Shown: positions 6,649-14,859 of the stretch, piece after piece
Position numbering within the stretch: the first letter of the stretch is position 1
Layout of the letters: every line of letters starts with the position of its first letter
Assembly: GCA_011176685.1 (NCBI GenBank)
Contig: DUED01000004.1
Span: forward strand, 1 to 51,566
Reading direction: 5' to 3'
DNA length: 51,566 nucleotides
Source: Anaerolineae bacterium
GTDB taxonomy: Bacteria; Chloroflexota; Anaerolineae; Anaerolineales; Anaerolineaceae
Position numbers and translations under genes: made by a program
Notes under the pieces: generated by a model
Told to the model about the DNA's origin: nothing
The model's database searches: none
Seen by the model: only the letters and a program-made list of their open reading frames with translations

Positions 6649-7543
6649 CGGTAAAGGTGGGACGGGGAAGACGACGGTTGCTGCTGCTTTAGCGCATTTA
6701 GCTTCAGAAAGAACCTCTCTGGTTCTTGTGGATGCGGATGTTGATGCAGCAAATCTAGAATTATTATTATCTCCACTTAAGCAAGAAAAACATGATTTTT
6801 GGGGGAGTAAAGTTGCAGAAATTGACTCGGAAGTTTGCAATTCGTGTGCAAAATGCTTCGAGGTTTGTCGCTTTGATGCAGTCATGAAATTAGATTCAAA
6901 GAAAGCAAGAACAAACCCTCAGGGAGATCACAGCAGATTCATTTTTCGCATCGATCCTACTGCTTGTGATGGGTGCGCGGCATGTTTCTATCAATGCCCG
7001 GTAGATGCAATCAGATTGCTAGATCGTAAAGATGGTGAATGGTTTCGATCAAAAACTCGCTATGGCGCTCTATTTCATGCCCATCTTTTTGCTGGTCATG
7101 AAAATTCAGGCAAATTAGTGAACATATTAAAGCAAAGAGCAAATAATTTCATAAGTCAATCTAATGCTGAGCTGTTGCTAATTGATGGTCCGCCTGGAAT
7201 TGGATGCCCGGTAATTGCTGCGAGCTCAGATGTGGATTTGGCTTTGCTCATTGTAGAGCCGACAGTATCAGGCATCCATGATTTAAAGAGGATTTTAGAT
7301 ACGACTCATCATTTTAAAATTCCGGCATTTGTAGTAATCAATAAAGCGGATCTGAACCGCAATTTATCTATGCGGATTATTAGGTATCTTGACGATAATG
7401 GGTTAATGATGATTGGAGAGATCCCTTTTGATACCATTGTAATTGAAGCGGTGACGCAAGGCAAACCTGTTACTGAATATTCAAATGGGCAGGTATCTTT
7501 GGCAATTAAAAATATTTGGAATACACTTGAGAAAGAGTTGTAG
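6626..7543 (+). CDS. MinD/Mrp-type P-loop ATPase with inserted 2x[4Fe-4S] ferredoxin domain (second copy)
   Basis: 305 residues, homologous to the preceding gene. Walker A GKGGTGKTT is at 9-17, VLVDADVDAAN near 33, and a second ferredoxin insertion has C71, C74, C77, C81 and C114, C117, C120, C124. LLIDGPPGIGCPV near 187 completes the nucleotide site. The start lies inside the 3' end of the previous gene. The two copies differ enough to suggest a long-standing paralogous pair acting together. The target of the delivered cluster or electrons is unknown; neighbouring NifX-like and radical SAM genes point to cofactor maturation. Confidence 0.9.
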   Translation: MKKIVILSGKGGTGKTTVAAALAHLASERTSLVLVDADVDAANLELLLSPLKQEKHDFWGSKVAEIDSEVCNSCAKCFEVCRFDAVMKLDSKKARTNPQGDHSRFIFRIDPTACDGCAACFYQCPVDAIRLLDRKDGEWFRSKTRYGALFHAHLFAGHENSGKLVNILKQRANNFISQSNAELLLIDGPPGIGCPVIAASSDVDLALLIVEPTVSGIHDLKRILDTTHHFKIPAFVVINKADLNRNLSMRIIRYLDDNGLMMIGEIPFDTIVIEAVTQGKPVTEYSNGQVSLAIKNIWNTLEKEL

Positions 7544-7639
7544 TAGATCACTATATATACTTCATCAGAAGAGTATTACGCATATCAAGCTGGTAATTGA
7601 TATAAATGATTACAGGGTAGCGAAAGGATTAGATTAATA

Positions 7640-8575
7640 ATGATTACTTTTGGGCCTGTTCCATCACGTCGCTTAGGAAGGAGCCTGGGGATCAATAATA
7701 TACCACCCAAGCGATGTACTTATTCGTGCGTATATTGTCAGCTTGGACGAACGAGGAATTTTGTACTTCAAAGAGATTCATTTTATGACCCCAAGGAAGT
7801 ATTCAGGGAAGTACGTGATAAATTGAAAAAATTGCAATCTAAAGGGGAGAAAGTTGATTACCTTACCTTTGTTCCAGATGGAGAACCCACTCTGGATAGC
7901 CATTTAGGGCAGGAAATTCAATTGTTACAACCCCTTGGAAAGAAAATCGCCGTGATTACTAACGGGTCACTTTTATGGCGCGAGGATGTAAGGCAGGATC
8001 TGAATAACAGTTCTTGGGTTTCTCTCAAGATCGATAGTATTAGAAAAGATTGCTGGAAAAAAATAGACCGCCCCCATGGCAAATTAGATTTTGAAAAAAT
8101 ACTTAATGGCGAAGTTGAATTCGCAAGATCCTATAAAGGTGAATTAGTGACTGAAACAATGTTAGTTAAGGGCATTAATGATAATCAAGAACATATGGAG
8201 GAGATTGCAGAATTCATAGCCGGTTTAAATCCATCCGTTGCTTATTTGGCTGTTCCTACTCGTCCTCCAGCAGAACAATGGGTACAGACACCTGACGAGG
8301 CATTTATTAATCTTGCCTACCATGTTTTAAGCCAGAAACTTAAAAAAGTAGAATTACTTATCAAGTATGAAGGGGATGAATTCGCCGGTATTGGCGATTT
8401 CAAGAGTGATCTAATGAGTATAGCTTCTGTTCATCCCTTAAGAAAGGAAGCAATAGAGAAAATATTAAGGCAAAATCAATTGAATTGGTCTGCTATGGAG
8501 GATTTAATCGTCGGGGGGTTGTTAAAAGAAATTAAATACCAAGGAAATGTATATTATCTGAGGAGTTTCAAATAA
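7640..8575 (+). CDS. Radical SAM protein of the FGPVPSRRLGRSLG family
   Basis: 311 residues. The N-terminus FGPVPSRRLGRSLGINNIPPKRC is diagnostic for a widespread uncharacterised radical SAM family. The [4Fe-4S]-SAM motif CxxxCxxC is C26, C30, C33. A TIM-barrel core follows with the TFVPDGEPTLD (GGEPT-like) motif, the VITNGSLL strand and ETMLVKGIND. The last 70 residues look like a small winged helix ending in a YYLR strand. It follows the two ATPases by 96 bases and closes the co-directional cluster. Its 3' end overlaps a convergent gene by 8 bases. The reaction is unknown. Confidence 0.9.
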   Translation: MITFGPVPSRRLGRSLGINNIPPKRCTYSCVYCQLGRTRNFVLQRDSFYDPKEVFREVRDKLKKLQSKGEKVDYLTFVPDGEPTLDSHLGQEIQLLQPLGKKIAVITNGSLLWREDVRQDLNNSSWVSLKIDSIRKDCWKKIDRPHGKLDFEKILNGEVEFARSYKGELVTETMLVKGINDNQEHMEEIAEFIAGLNPSVAYLAVPTRPPAEQWVQTPDEAFINLAYHVLSQKLKKVELLIKYEGDEFAGIGDFKSDLMSIASVHPLRKEAIEKILRQNQLNWSAMEDLIVGGLLKEIKYQGNVYYLRSFK

Positions 8576-9581
8576 ATTGCTGATTATTCCTGTTATTTTT
8601 GATTACCATCATCGCTCGTAGTGTGATCCATTTGCTCGGTTTTCCTTTTTGCTCTATCCGTGTGAGGAATCTTCCGTTGTAAGTTTTTTCCAACAGCCAT
8701 TTTCCATTTCCATCTTGTTTTGAATGGATTATTTCAAGGGATTCTCTCATGCGTGAATCTCCAACCCCCAGTTTTTGCAGAATCAATATTACTTCGAGAA
8801 TGTCACTGTTCCACATCAGTGGAAAACCAAATTCCAGCCAATCAGGAATGCCAATTTGAGAGATGTCGTGGCTTCTTCGAAAAATGTGGTGCTTTAGCAG
8901 ATACTCTGAACCGTGATTAATGGTTTCTCTTGCGGCAGGTGACCTTTTCTTGGATGGTATTTCAGCTAATGCTTTCAAACATTTGACGATACCCATATGG
9001 CAGGTATGCTTACCCCAGCATTTGTCAAATGAGTAAGGCCAAATTTTTGGTGGTTGACTTTTACCGTCATCGAACCGTAAGTATTTCGTGATCCAGTTGA
9101 TTCCCTTTTGGATACGCCGGTCTTCCAGATAACCGAAGCGAATCAATCCCCAAAGCACATTGCCAGTCAAGCATGGCAAGGTTTTGGGTGGATCAATATC
9201 ACCCCGTGGATGAGATCGATAGGCAAATGCGCCGCTTCTAGTATGTTGGGCTCGATTGAGAAGGAATTCACAAGTACCTTTGATGCGTTTGTCGTTTTTA
9301 TCTGCCCCCATCTCGGTTAAGATAAGAAAAGACCAAATAGTACCCCTATACTTTGATTTGATGTAAAAATCTTCAGGTTTACCCCAACAACCATTATTGA
9401 TCTGTTTTGCAAGAATTCTTGGAACAATGCCTTTTTCCATGATCTCGTTCTTGCTATTTCGGACATCAATATTATCTTCAGGTTTATCGAGGAGGTGTTT
9501 TAGAGTCAAATAGCGAACTGAGGGGTTTTCGGGCTCAAGCAGCCACTCAATTGGATAATTCATCAGTTGCTTTTTCCTCAT
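8568..9581 (-). CDS. Prenyltransferase/squalene-cyclase-like alpha-toroid protein
   Basis: 337 residues rich in helices with repeating Trp/Gly motifs (NNGCWGKPEDF near 63, SGAFAYRSHPRGD near 117, QDGNGKWLLEKTYNGR near 290). This is the pattern of the squalene cyclase/protein prenyltransferase alpha/alpha toroid. No DxDD cyclase motif is visible, so it is not a normal hopene cyclase. Homologues in Anaerolineae are often given nitrogen-fixation names without basis. Translation may start at MRKKQ (9581) or at the second Met, MNYPIEW (9563). It converges on the radical SAM gene with an 8-base overlap of the 3' ends. Function unknown. Confidence 0.65.
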   Translation of the reverse strand: MRKKQLMNYPIEWLLEPENPSVRYLTLKHLLDKPEDNIDVRNSKNEIMEKGIVPRILAKQINNGCWGKPEDFYIKSKYRGTIWSFLILTEMGADKNDKRIKGTCEFLLNRAQHTRSGAFAYRSHPRGDIDPPKTLPCLTGNVLWGLIRFGYLEDRRIQKGINWITKYLRFDDGKSQPPKIWPYSFDKCWGKHTCHMGIVKCLKALAEIPSKKRSPAARETINHGSEYLLKHHIFRRSHDISQIGIPDWLEFGFPLMWNSDILEVILILQKLGVGDSRMRESLEIIHSKQDGNGKWLLEKTYNGRFLTRIEQKGKPSKWITLRAMMVIKNNRNNQQFI

Positions 9582-9699
9582 GTTTTCTTTTTAATACACA
9601 TTATTTAGACATAATCCAATGCCTGGGATATTTGCTGATATATTGCGCTTATGATAGTCGTTGGCGTAATACTTATACAGTAAGGTATTGGTTAGTGTA

Positions 9700-10269
9700 T
9701 TAATCGGATAATAAATGCATCGATAAAAAGAGATTGAAGGGAAATATTGAAAACAATAATGGCTGAATTGCTAATATACCCAGACCGATAAAAATACCTA
9801 AGATCCAACCGGCGACCACGTCAATCAGATAATGTACACCTAACATAACTCGAGCCAGACTTACCAATGGTACCCATAAAGTTAGTACAGTTGCAAGTGG
9901 TTTTAAACCCAATCCCCAGCACATCACAGCCAGCATAATTGCTCTGACTGCATGTCCGGAGGGAAAAGAGTGTGGATCTGTGTTACGGTAAATGGCTCCC
10001 CATTCTCCGGCAGGGCGGCTGCGGCGCACGGTGAATTTGATGCTCAGTACTAATACTGCCTGAATGAAAATTGCAGCTGCCAGCAAGGCAGCGTGGGTAT
10101 GCCATTCCCCACGGTTCAATAGCCAAACAAAAAATAAACCTGAGAGCCAGAACCACGAATCACCAGAATGCGCAAAAAAGGCTGCCAGAGTTCGCCAAAA
10201 GCGCGCTTCCTGTGGAATTCGGATTTTTTTGGAAATGGCTGCATCTGCTTGCAGTATCTTGTTGACCAT
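9700..10269 (-). CDS. PAP2-family membrane phosphatase
   Basis: 189 residues with about five hydrophobic segments. The three PAP2 active-site motifs are present: K78 to R85-P86 (KxxxxxxRP), SFPSGH at 101-106 with the catalytic-site H106, and ARVMLGVHYLID at 139-150, where H146 is the nucleophile and D150 its partner. The usual Ser of SRxxxxxH is Ala here. Such enzymes remove phosphate from phosphatidate, undecaprenyl pyrophosphate or similar lipids. It follows the nucleotidyltransferase gene by 18 bases on the same strand, suggesting a shared lipid or polyisoprenoid pathway (inference). Confidence 0.9.
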   Translation of the reverse strand: MVNKILQADAAISKKIRIPQEARFWRTLAAFFAHSGDSWFWLSGLFFVWLLNRGEWHTHAALLAAAIFIQAVLVLSIKFTVRRSRPAGEWGAIYRNTDPHSFPSGHAVRAIMLAVMCWGLGLKPLATVLTLWVPLVSLARVMLGVHYLIDVVAGWILGIFIGLGILAIQPLLFSIFPFNLFLSMHLLSD

Positions 10270-10287
10270 ATATCTGATTTACAATCG

Positions 10288-11055
10288 CTAGAGCAAATCG
10301 CTTTTAACTATTTTATATTGGACAGGTTTGTCCACATCCATGCCAACTTCTGCGTATGGACTGATAATAACTCTGCCGCTAAGCCCCAGCCGCTTGCTGA
10401 TTAACCTGACGCCATCCGCGAGGGTCATCTTGCGCGTTAGGATTAGAAAGACTACACCCCAACCGATTAATGAGGCTTGCTTTAGAGCATTCTTACGAGC
10501 ATTCGCGATTTCCTGATAGAGGGTGTTTCCTTGAATTGCGGTCTGAATTTTAACAGCATGCATATCCCCGCCGCAGACCTGGATATCCTTCAATTTAATA
10601 AATGTACGATTGGAAGAGGGGAATCGTTTTTCCATCACACAGCGTTCTATTACTGAGTAATACAGGTCGTGGTCGCTGGATTCTACTTCTGTGACCATCC
10701 AGTCCACAATCTTGGGGGTGATAGTGGGTATGTCAGATGAAAATAATAAGACTTTTGACGCGTTCGGATACTCCTTTAAAACTGCACGTGCTCCTGCTTG
10801 GACGTTTTCTATCATACTGTGGTGGTCTTTTAGGTAATTGATTGGATACTTGCAATTTAATTTTACTGAAGGTGGGAGACCTATAACTACAACGCAATCA
10901 ATTTTTTTTGAGCCACTGATTGCATCCAATACCCACTGGATCATGGGTTTGCCAGCGATTTCCAAAAGTGCCTTGTTTTGCCCTTGTGTCAGAGGATAGA
11001 GCGGTTCACCTGGCTGAGGTATCCCACCGGCAGCGATAATGGCGTGCATTCTCAC
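10288..11055 (-). CDS. MobA-like nucleotidyltransferase (NTP_transf_3)
   Basis: 255 residues. It begins MHAIIAAGG and continues LTQGQNKALLEIAGKPMIQWVLDAI, the signature of the MobA/GlmU N-terminal nucleotidyltransferase fold, although the GxxxRM loop is degenerate (GGIPQPGEPL). The metal-binding Asp lies in LLFSSDIPTI near residue 105. The C-terminal 100 residues carry one hydrophobic helix (ASLIGWGVVFLIL) and end in DVDKPVQY, as in sugar and polyol nucleotidyltransferases. It overlaps the upstream gene by 4 bases (ATGA), so they are translationally coupled. The substrate is unknown; a lipid head-group precursor would fit the PAP2 neighbour. Confidence 0.75.
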   Translation of the reverse strand: MRMHAIIAAGGIPQPGEPLYPLTQGQNKALLEIAGKPMIQWVLDAISGSKKIDCVVVIGLPPSVKLNCKYPINYLKDHHSMIENVQAGARAVLKEYPNASKVLLFSSDIPTITPKIVDWMVTEVESSDHDLYYSVIERCVMEKRFPSSNRTFIKLKDIQVCGGDMHAVKIQTAIQGNTLYQEIANARKNALKQASLIGWGVVFLILTRKMTLADGVRLISKRLGLSGRVIISPYAEVGMDVDKPVQYKIVKSDLL

Positions 11056-11969
11056 AGTTCCTGGATTTGGTGAGTCAGCTTCATTTCCTTGATATATGCA
11101 CGCATCTCTTGAAAATATTTATTTGGGTGCGCATAATCAACTGGCTCTTTTCGGCCTGTAGCAGCCAGGATAGCTGCCTCCATCATATTGGCACCAAAGG
11201 AACGCCCGTCCAGCACTGGTGTAGTGGTTACTAAATATTTCACACCCGCTTTACGGAAAAGGTTCACGTCATCCTGTGTAGTTGTGTTGGTAACAATTAC
11301 CTTACCTTTCAGTTTGTCAGGCATATATCTGGTGATGTAATGGCAATCGCCAGCAATTATACTTGCCCATTGGAAATAACTCTCCATCTTCGGAGTTCGC
11401 TTTTCCTGTTCCTCCCCGATGGGATAGACCCACCTGAAGGGAAGGCGTGAAATGATAGGCAAGAGTAGGCGTGCTATGAATTTGACAGCAGTTTCTTTGC
11501 GGATGGGGATAGGTAACCCTAAACTGAAGAAGAGATCGCCGAATACGCATTCATAGCCAGATTCTACAAAGCCGTGTGCCAAACCCCAGCGATCTACTGC
11601 GGTCATTACCAGTACATTTTTATTTTTTATATATCCACCTAACTTCTGTTCGAGCACAGGTCCGACGGTCGCTTCCAGGGTGGTTTTCAACCCGGTGCCA
11701 TCAGCAATGGGTGTCTTTTTTACATTTTTAACGAGGGGAAGGATTGAATATAGGGGGTACCATTTATCATCTACTAGCAATCCCAAATCAGCACCACCTA
11801 CGCCAAAAGCGTCAACTTTCCCGTCTAGCTCACTATACAGGCGGGTAGCTTCTTGCATATCCCCATCTGTACCAATGCGTTCCAGCTGTACTTTTTCCCC
11901 TAACAATTCGAATTCAACAGTCTTATCGCGTTTTGAAGAACCAATGCTTATACTGACTGCGCGTTTCAT
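11052..11969 (-). CDS. Quinate-5-dehydrogenase-annotated family protein (function unproven)
   Basis: 305 residues beginning MKRAVSISIGSSKRDKTVEFELLGEKVQLERIGTDGD, followed by DGKVDAFGVGGADLGL. This N-terminus recalls a bacterial family that databases often label quinate 5-dehydrogenase, but no clear NAD-binding GxGxxG and no shikimate-dehydrogenase motif is visible, so the label should not be taken as function. The segment VMTAVDRWGLAHGFVESGYECVFGDL around residue 130 looks like a Rossmann-type beta-alpha unit. It is the first gene of a three-gene minus-strand unit with the nucleotidyltransferase (ATGA overlap) and PAP2 genes. Confidence 0.6.
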   Translation of the reverse strand: MKRAVSISIGSSKRDKTVEFELLGEKVQLERIGTDGDMQEATRLYSELDGKVDAFGVGGADLGLLVDDKWYPLYSILPLVKNVKKTPIADGTGLKTTLEATVGPVLEQKLGGYIKNKNVLVMTAVDRWGLAHGFVESGYECVFGDLFFSLGLPIPIRKETAVKFIARLLLPIISRLPFRWVYPIGEEQEKRTPKMESYFQWASIIAGDCHYITRYMPDKLKGKVIVTNTTTQDDVNLFRKAGVKYLVTTTPVLDGRSFGANMMEAAILAATGRKEPVDYAHPNKYFQEMRAYIKEMKLTHQIQEL

Positions 11970-12094
11970 GATGTCTCCTTATGAATCAAAATAACTGTGT
12001 CAGTATACCTTGAACTGAAAAATCCCGCAATTTTATCATTTACACTACCTGATATAATAGAATAATCACAAACAGACCTGAGAGGTAACTATTA

Positions 12095-12886
12095 ATGAAA
12101 ACCCCAATTTTCCAAGTAGATGCTTTCACGAGACATCACTTTAAAGGAAATCCAGCGGCTGTTTGCCTTCTTGATGAGGAAAGAACAGCTGAATGGATGC
12201 AGGCAGTGGCTCAAGAAATGAATCTTTCGGAGACGGCTTTTCTAATCCCACTGGAAAAAGAATATCAATTGCGCTGGTTTACCCCAAAAATGGAAGTCGA
12301 CCTTTGCGGCCATGGCACCTTGGCTAGTGCATTTGTGCTCTTTTCAGAAGGATATTTAAAAGAAGGAGAAGTAGTGTATTTACATACACGCAGCGGTTTA
12401 CTTACAGCAGAAAGAACTGCTGACTGGATTACTTTGGATTTCCCAGCGTATAATAAAGAAAAACCATTTCAATCAGCCAAGCTGCTTGATGCTCTGCACA
12501 TGACCCATGGCAAAGTAAGTCAATGCGGCTGGAATTGCATTGTTGAACTTGATTCAGCAGAACAAGTTAGAAATATCTCACCAGATTTTGATGAACTAGC
12601 ATCCATCTGCTCCCAAGGTGTATCAGTAACCAGCCGTTCAGATGATCCCGATTATGATTTCATTTCACGCTTCTTTGCTCCTGGTTTAGGTATTAATGAA
12701 GACCCCGTAACCGGTTCTGCCCATTGCAGTTTAGGACCTTATTGGGAACGCCGGCTGGGGAAAGATGAGTTGACAGCTTTTCAGGCATCACAAAGGGGTG
12801 GTGTGGTTAAAATAGAATTACAAGGTGAACGTGTCAAGCTCCTGGGTCAAGCCATAATGGTTTGGAAGGGAGATTTGCTCTGCTAA
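12095..12886 (+). CDS. PhzF-family isomerase
   Basis: 263 residues of the PhzF/diaminopimelate-epimerase-like fold. The N-terminus MKTPIFQVDAFTRHHFKGNPAAVCLL is diagnostic. The acid-base Glu of the family is E46 in MNLSETAFL; VDLCGHGTLASAFVLF near 72 and NEDPVTGSAHCSLGPYW near 208 form the rest of the site. In phenazine makers PhzF isomerises dihydrohydroxyanthranilate; most bacterial members, with no phz genes nearby, have unknown substrates. It is divergent from the preceding minus-strand unit, with a TATAAT box at 12053-12058 in the gap. The downstream lipoprotein gene follows closely. Confidence 0.92.
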   Translation: MKTPIFQVDAFTRHHFKGNPAAVCLLDEERTAEWMQAVAQEMNLSETAFLIPLEKEYQLRWFTPKMEVDLCGHGTLASAFVLFSEGYLKEGEVVYLHTRSGLLTAERTADWITLDFPAYNKEKPFQSAKLLDALHMTHGKVSQCGWNCIVELDSAEQVRNISPDFDELASICSQGVSVTSRSDDPDYDFISRFFAPGLGINEDPVTGSAHCSLGPYWERRLGKDELTAFQASQRGGVVKIELQGERVKLLGQAIMVWKGDLLC

Positions 12887-12902
12887 GTTGAGGAGAGACT
12901 AT

Positions 12903-13832
12903 ATGAAAACCAAAGTGTCTTCAATTTTATTAATTTCCTTTCTCATGATAAGTATCACTTCCTGTAAGAAGAGTGACACGTTGTCTAATGAGGGCAATAT
13001 AGAAACCAAATTGCCCGCTTATGAAGTACTCCTCATGCCCAAAGAAGAAGGCAGTGAAATCGTAGATGTATTGCTGGAAAATAGCGAGACTGGGGAAGTT
13101 AAGACACTCATTACTCTAAGTGATGCAGTGCAAAGTCATTATCATAATGCTGAGTACCATAATGGAAAGCTTTTTATCCTCAGAGAAGTAGAAAAAGGAA
13201 CGAGTGATTTTTCTGATGATGAGATCAGCTTATGGCTTTATCAAGAAGATGGGAATGGATACCAGTTCATATCTGCTAAGAGTCTTGATTTCCGTGCAAG
13301 TTCAAGTGGAGCTATTGTCGCTGTTTGTGCGGGGGAAGAACTTATTTTTATCGATGATGGGGGTAAAGTGCTGTTTTTGTTTGAGTTGTTTGATATCACT
13401 AGCGGGAATGAGCTGCTACTGAATGCTTCTATCGGGTTAGAAGGATGGTCAGCAGACAGTTCGATATTCTGGGGTAATTTATTCCTGGCTGCATATAAGG
13501 CTTCCTTCTACCAAGTTAGGATAGATGAAGGCACCCTAGAATCCTATGATTTGACTGGACTTGCGCCAATCGGGTGGGATTATAGTCTAAACAAGAATAT
13601 TGGAAAGCTTGTCTTCAGCGATCACCCAGTTTTTTTTGATGTTCAATCTTCTGATAATTTCAAGGAGAGCAGTAAGGCCGTGACACTTTATTTGCTGGAT
13701 TTGAAATCGATGGAAATTCAGCCAATTGATCAATCCTTGGCTGAAGTTTTTTATCCTACATGGATTTATGAGGTTTCTTTCACTTATGAGAATCCCGAGG
13801 GAGATGGGAGAATAACGTATACGTCACATTAA
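12903..13832 (+). CDS. Lipoprotein of unknown function
   Basis: 309 residues. The N-terminal signal is MKTKVSSILLISFLMISITSCKKS with a lipobox ITSC, so the mature protein starts at C21 and is anchored to the outer face of the membrane. The rest alternates beta-strand-like segments (EVLLMPKEEGSEIVDVLL, ISLWLYQEDGNGYQF, LFIDDGG-type turns) and could be a beta-propeller, but no family is recognised. The start at 12903 is chosen because GAGGAGA lies 7 bases upstream; an in-frame TTG at 12888 is less likely. It is 16 bases after the PhzF gene and probably co-transcribed. Confidence 0.7.
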   Translation: MKTKVSSILLISFLMISITSCKKSDTLSNEGNIETKLPAYEVLLMPKEEGSEIVDVLLENSETGEVKTLITLSDAVQSHYHNAEYHNGKLFILREVEKGTSDFSDDEISLWLYQEDGNGYQFISAKSLDFRASSSGAIVAVCAGEELIFIDDGGKVLFLFELFDITSGNELLLNASIGLEGWSADSSIFWGNLFLAAYKASFYQVRIDEGTLESYDLTGLAPIGWDYSLNKNIGKLVFSDHPVFFDVQSSDNFKESSKAVTLYLLDLKSMEIQPIDQSLAEVFYPTWIYEVSFTYENPEGDGRITYTSH

Positions 13833-13874
13833 TTCTAGAAAGTCAATAATTTATTAATGAGATAATCTTTTAAT

Positions 13875-14768
13875 TTAGTCGTGAGTTTGTAATCTTTCTC
13901 CAGCAAGGTTCTCAATAATTCCTATCACGGCGGAATTGTCCAGATTTGCCATTCCTGATTGCAGCATGGCGTTGAATAGCTGGGCATTCACGGCTGTGGA
14001 TGGCAGGGGAATGCCATATTCACGTGCGGTATCCAGGATAATATTCAAATCCTTCGCCTGCATAAATGCCTTGAATCCTGGTTGGCGGTTGCCCCTGAAC
14101 AGCCGCTGTGGCTTGTTGTCCAGAGTCCAGCATTGCGCTGCGCCTTTGCGGATGGCTTGAATGATTTTCTCTGGATCTGCCCCAGATTTTTGAGCCAGGA
14201 TTAGCAATTCTCCCATGGCTACCATTTGCGCGGCTACCATGATCTGATTAGCGGCTTTTGCAATTTGCCCTGCTCCATTTCCGCCAACGTGTGTAATGGA
14301 TTTACCGATAACCTCAAGAATTGGGCGTACTTTTTCCAGCGCTTCTGACGGTCCACCCACCATAATTGCCAATTCGCCTTTGCGTGCACCAACGTCTCCG
14401 CCACTGACAGGCGCATCCAAGCAGAAGACATCCAATTTTCCAAGTTCTTCAGCAACTTTGCGCGCTGTTGCTGGTTTAATGGTGGAATTGTCCACGTAAA
14501 TCAGTCCTGCATGCGCTCCTGAAATGATACCTTTTTCACCCAGTGCAACTTTTTCAACATCCGGGGAATCAGGCAGGTTGCTAAAAACTATGTCAACCTT
14601 AGATGCCACCTCAGCAGGGGAAAAGGCAGGTATGGCTCCTTCCGTTGCCAACTCATCAACTACACCCCGGCTGCGGTTGTGGACAACCAGTGTATAACCA
14701 GCATTGAGTATATTCCGTGCGATGGGTTTTCCCATTATCCCTAATCCAATATAGCCAACTTTAAGCAT
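13875..14768 (-). CDS. Beta-hydroxyacid dehydrogenase (3-hydroxyisobutyrate/tartronate semialdehyde reductase family)
   Basis: 297 residues from MLKVGYIGLGIMGKPIARN, the NAD(P)-binding motif of the family. The substrate-binding DAPVSGGDVGARKGELAIMVGG is at 119-139 and the catalytic Lys is K171 in GNGAGQIAKAANQ. Members oxidise or reduce small beta-hydroxyacids such as 3-hydroxyisobutyrate, or tartronate semialdehyde (GarR/GlxR-like); the exact substrate cannot be read. The start at 14768 is preferred over the upstream ATG at 14786 because GAGGTGA precedes it. The gene is alone, convergent with the lipoprotein gene and divergent from the CDF transporter gene. Confidence 0.9.
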   Translation of the reverse strand: MLKVGYIGLGIMGKPIARNILNAGYTLVVHNRSRGVVDELATEGAIPAFSPAEVASKVDIVFSNLPDSPDVEKVALGEKGIISGAHAGLIYVDNSTIKPATARKVAEELGKLDVFCLDAPVSGGDVGARKGELAIMVGGPSEALEKVRPILEVIGKSITHVGGNGAGQIAKAANQIMVAAQMVAMGELLILAQKSGADPEKIIQAIRKGAAQCWTLDNKPQRLFRGNRQPGFKAFMQAKDLNIILDTAREYGIPLPSTAVNAQLFNAMLQSGMANLDNSAVIGIIENLAGERLQTHD

Positions 14769-14859
14769 TTTCTTCACCTCATTCAATGATCATTTTATAT
14801 ATTATAGATACTTATTATGAATAAATGAAATCTGTTGATAAAATTACAATTGTATAAAA

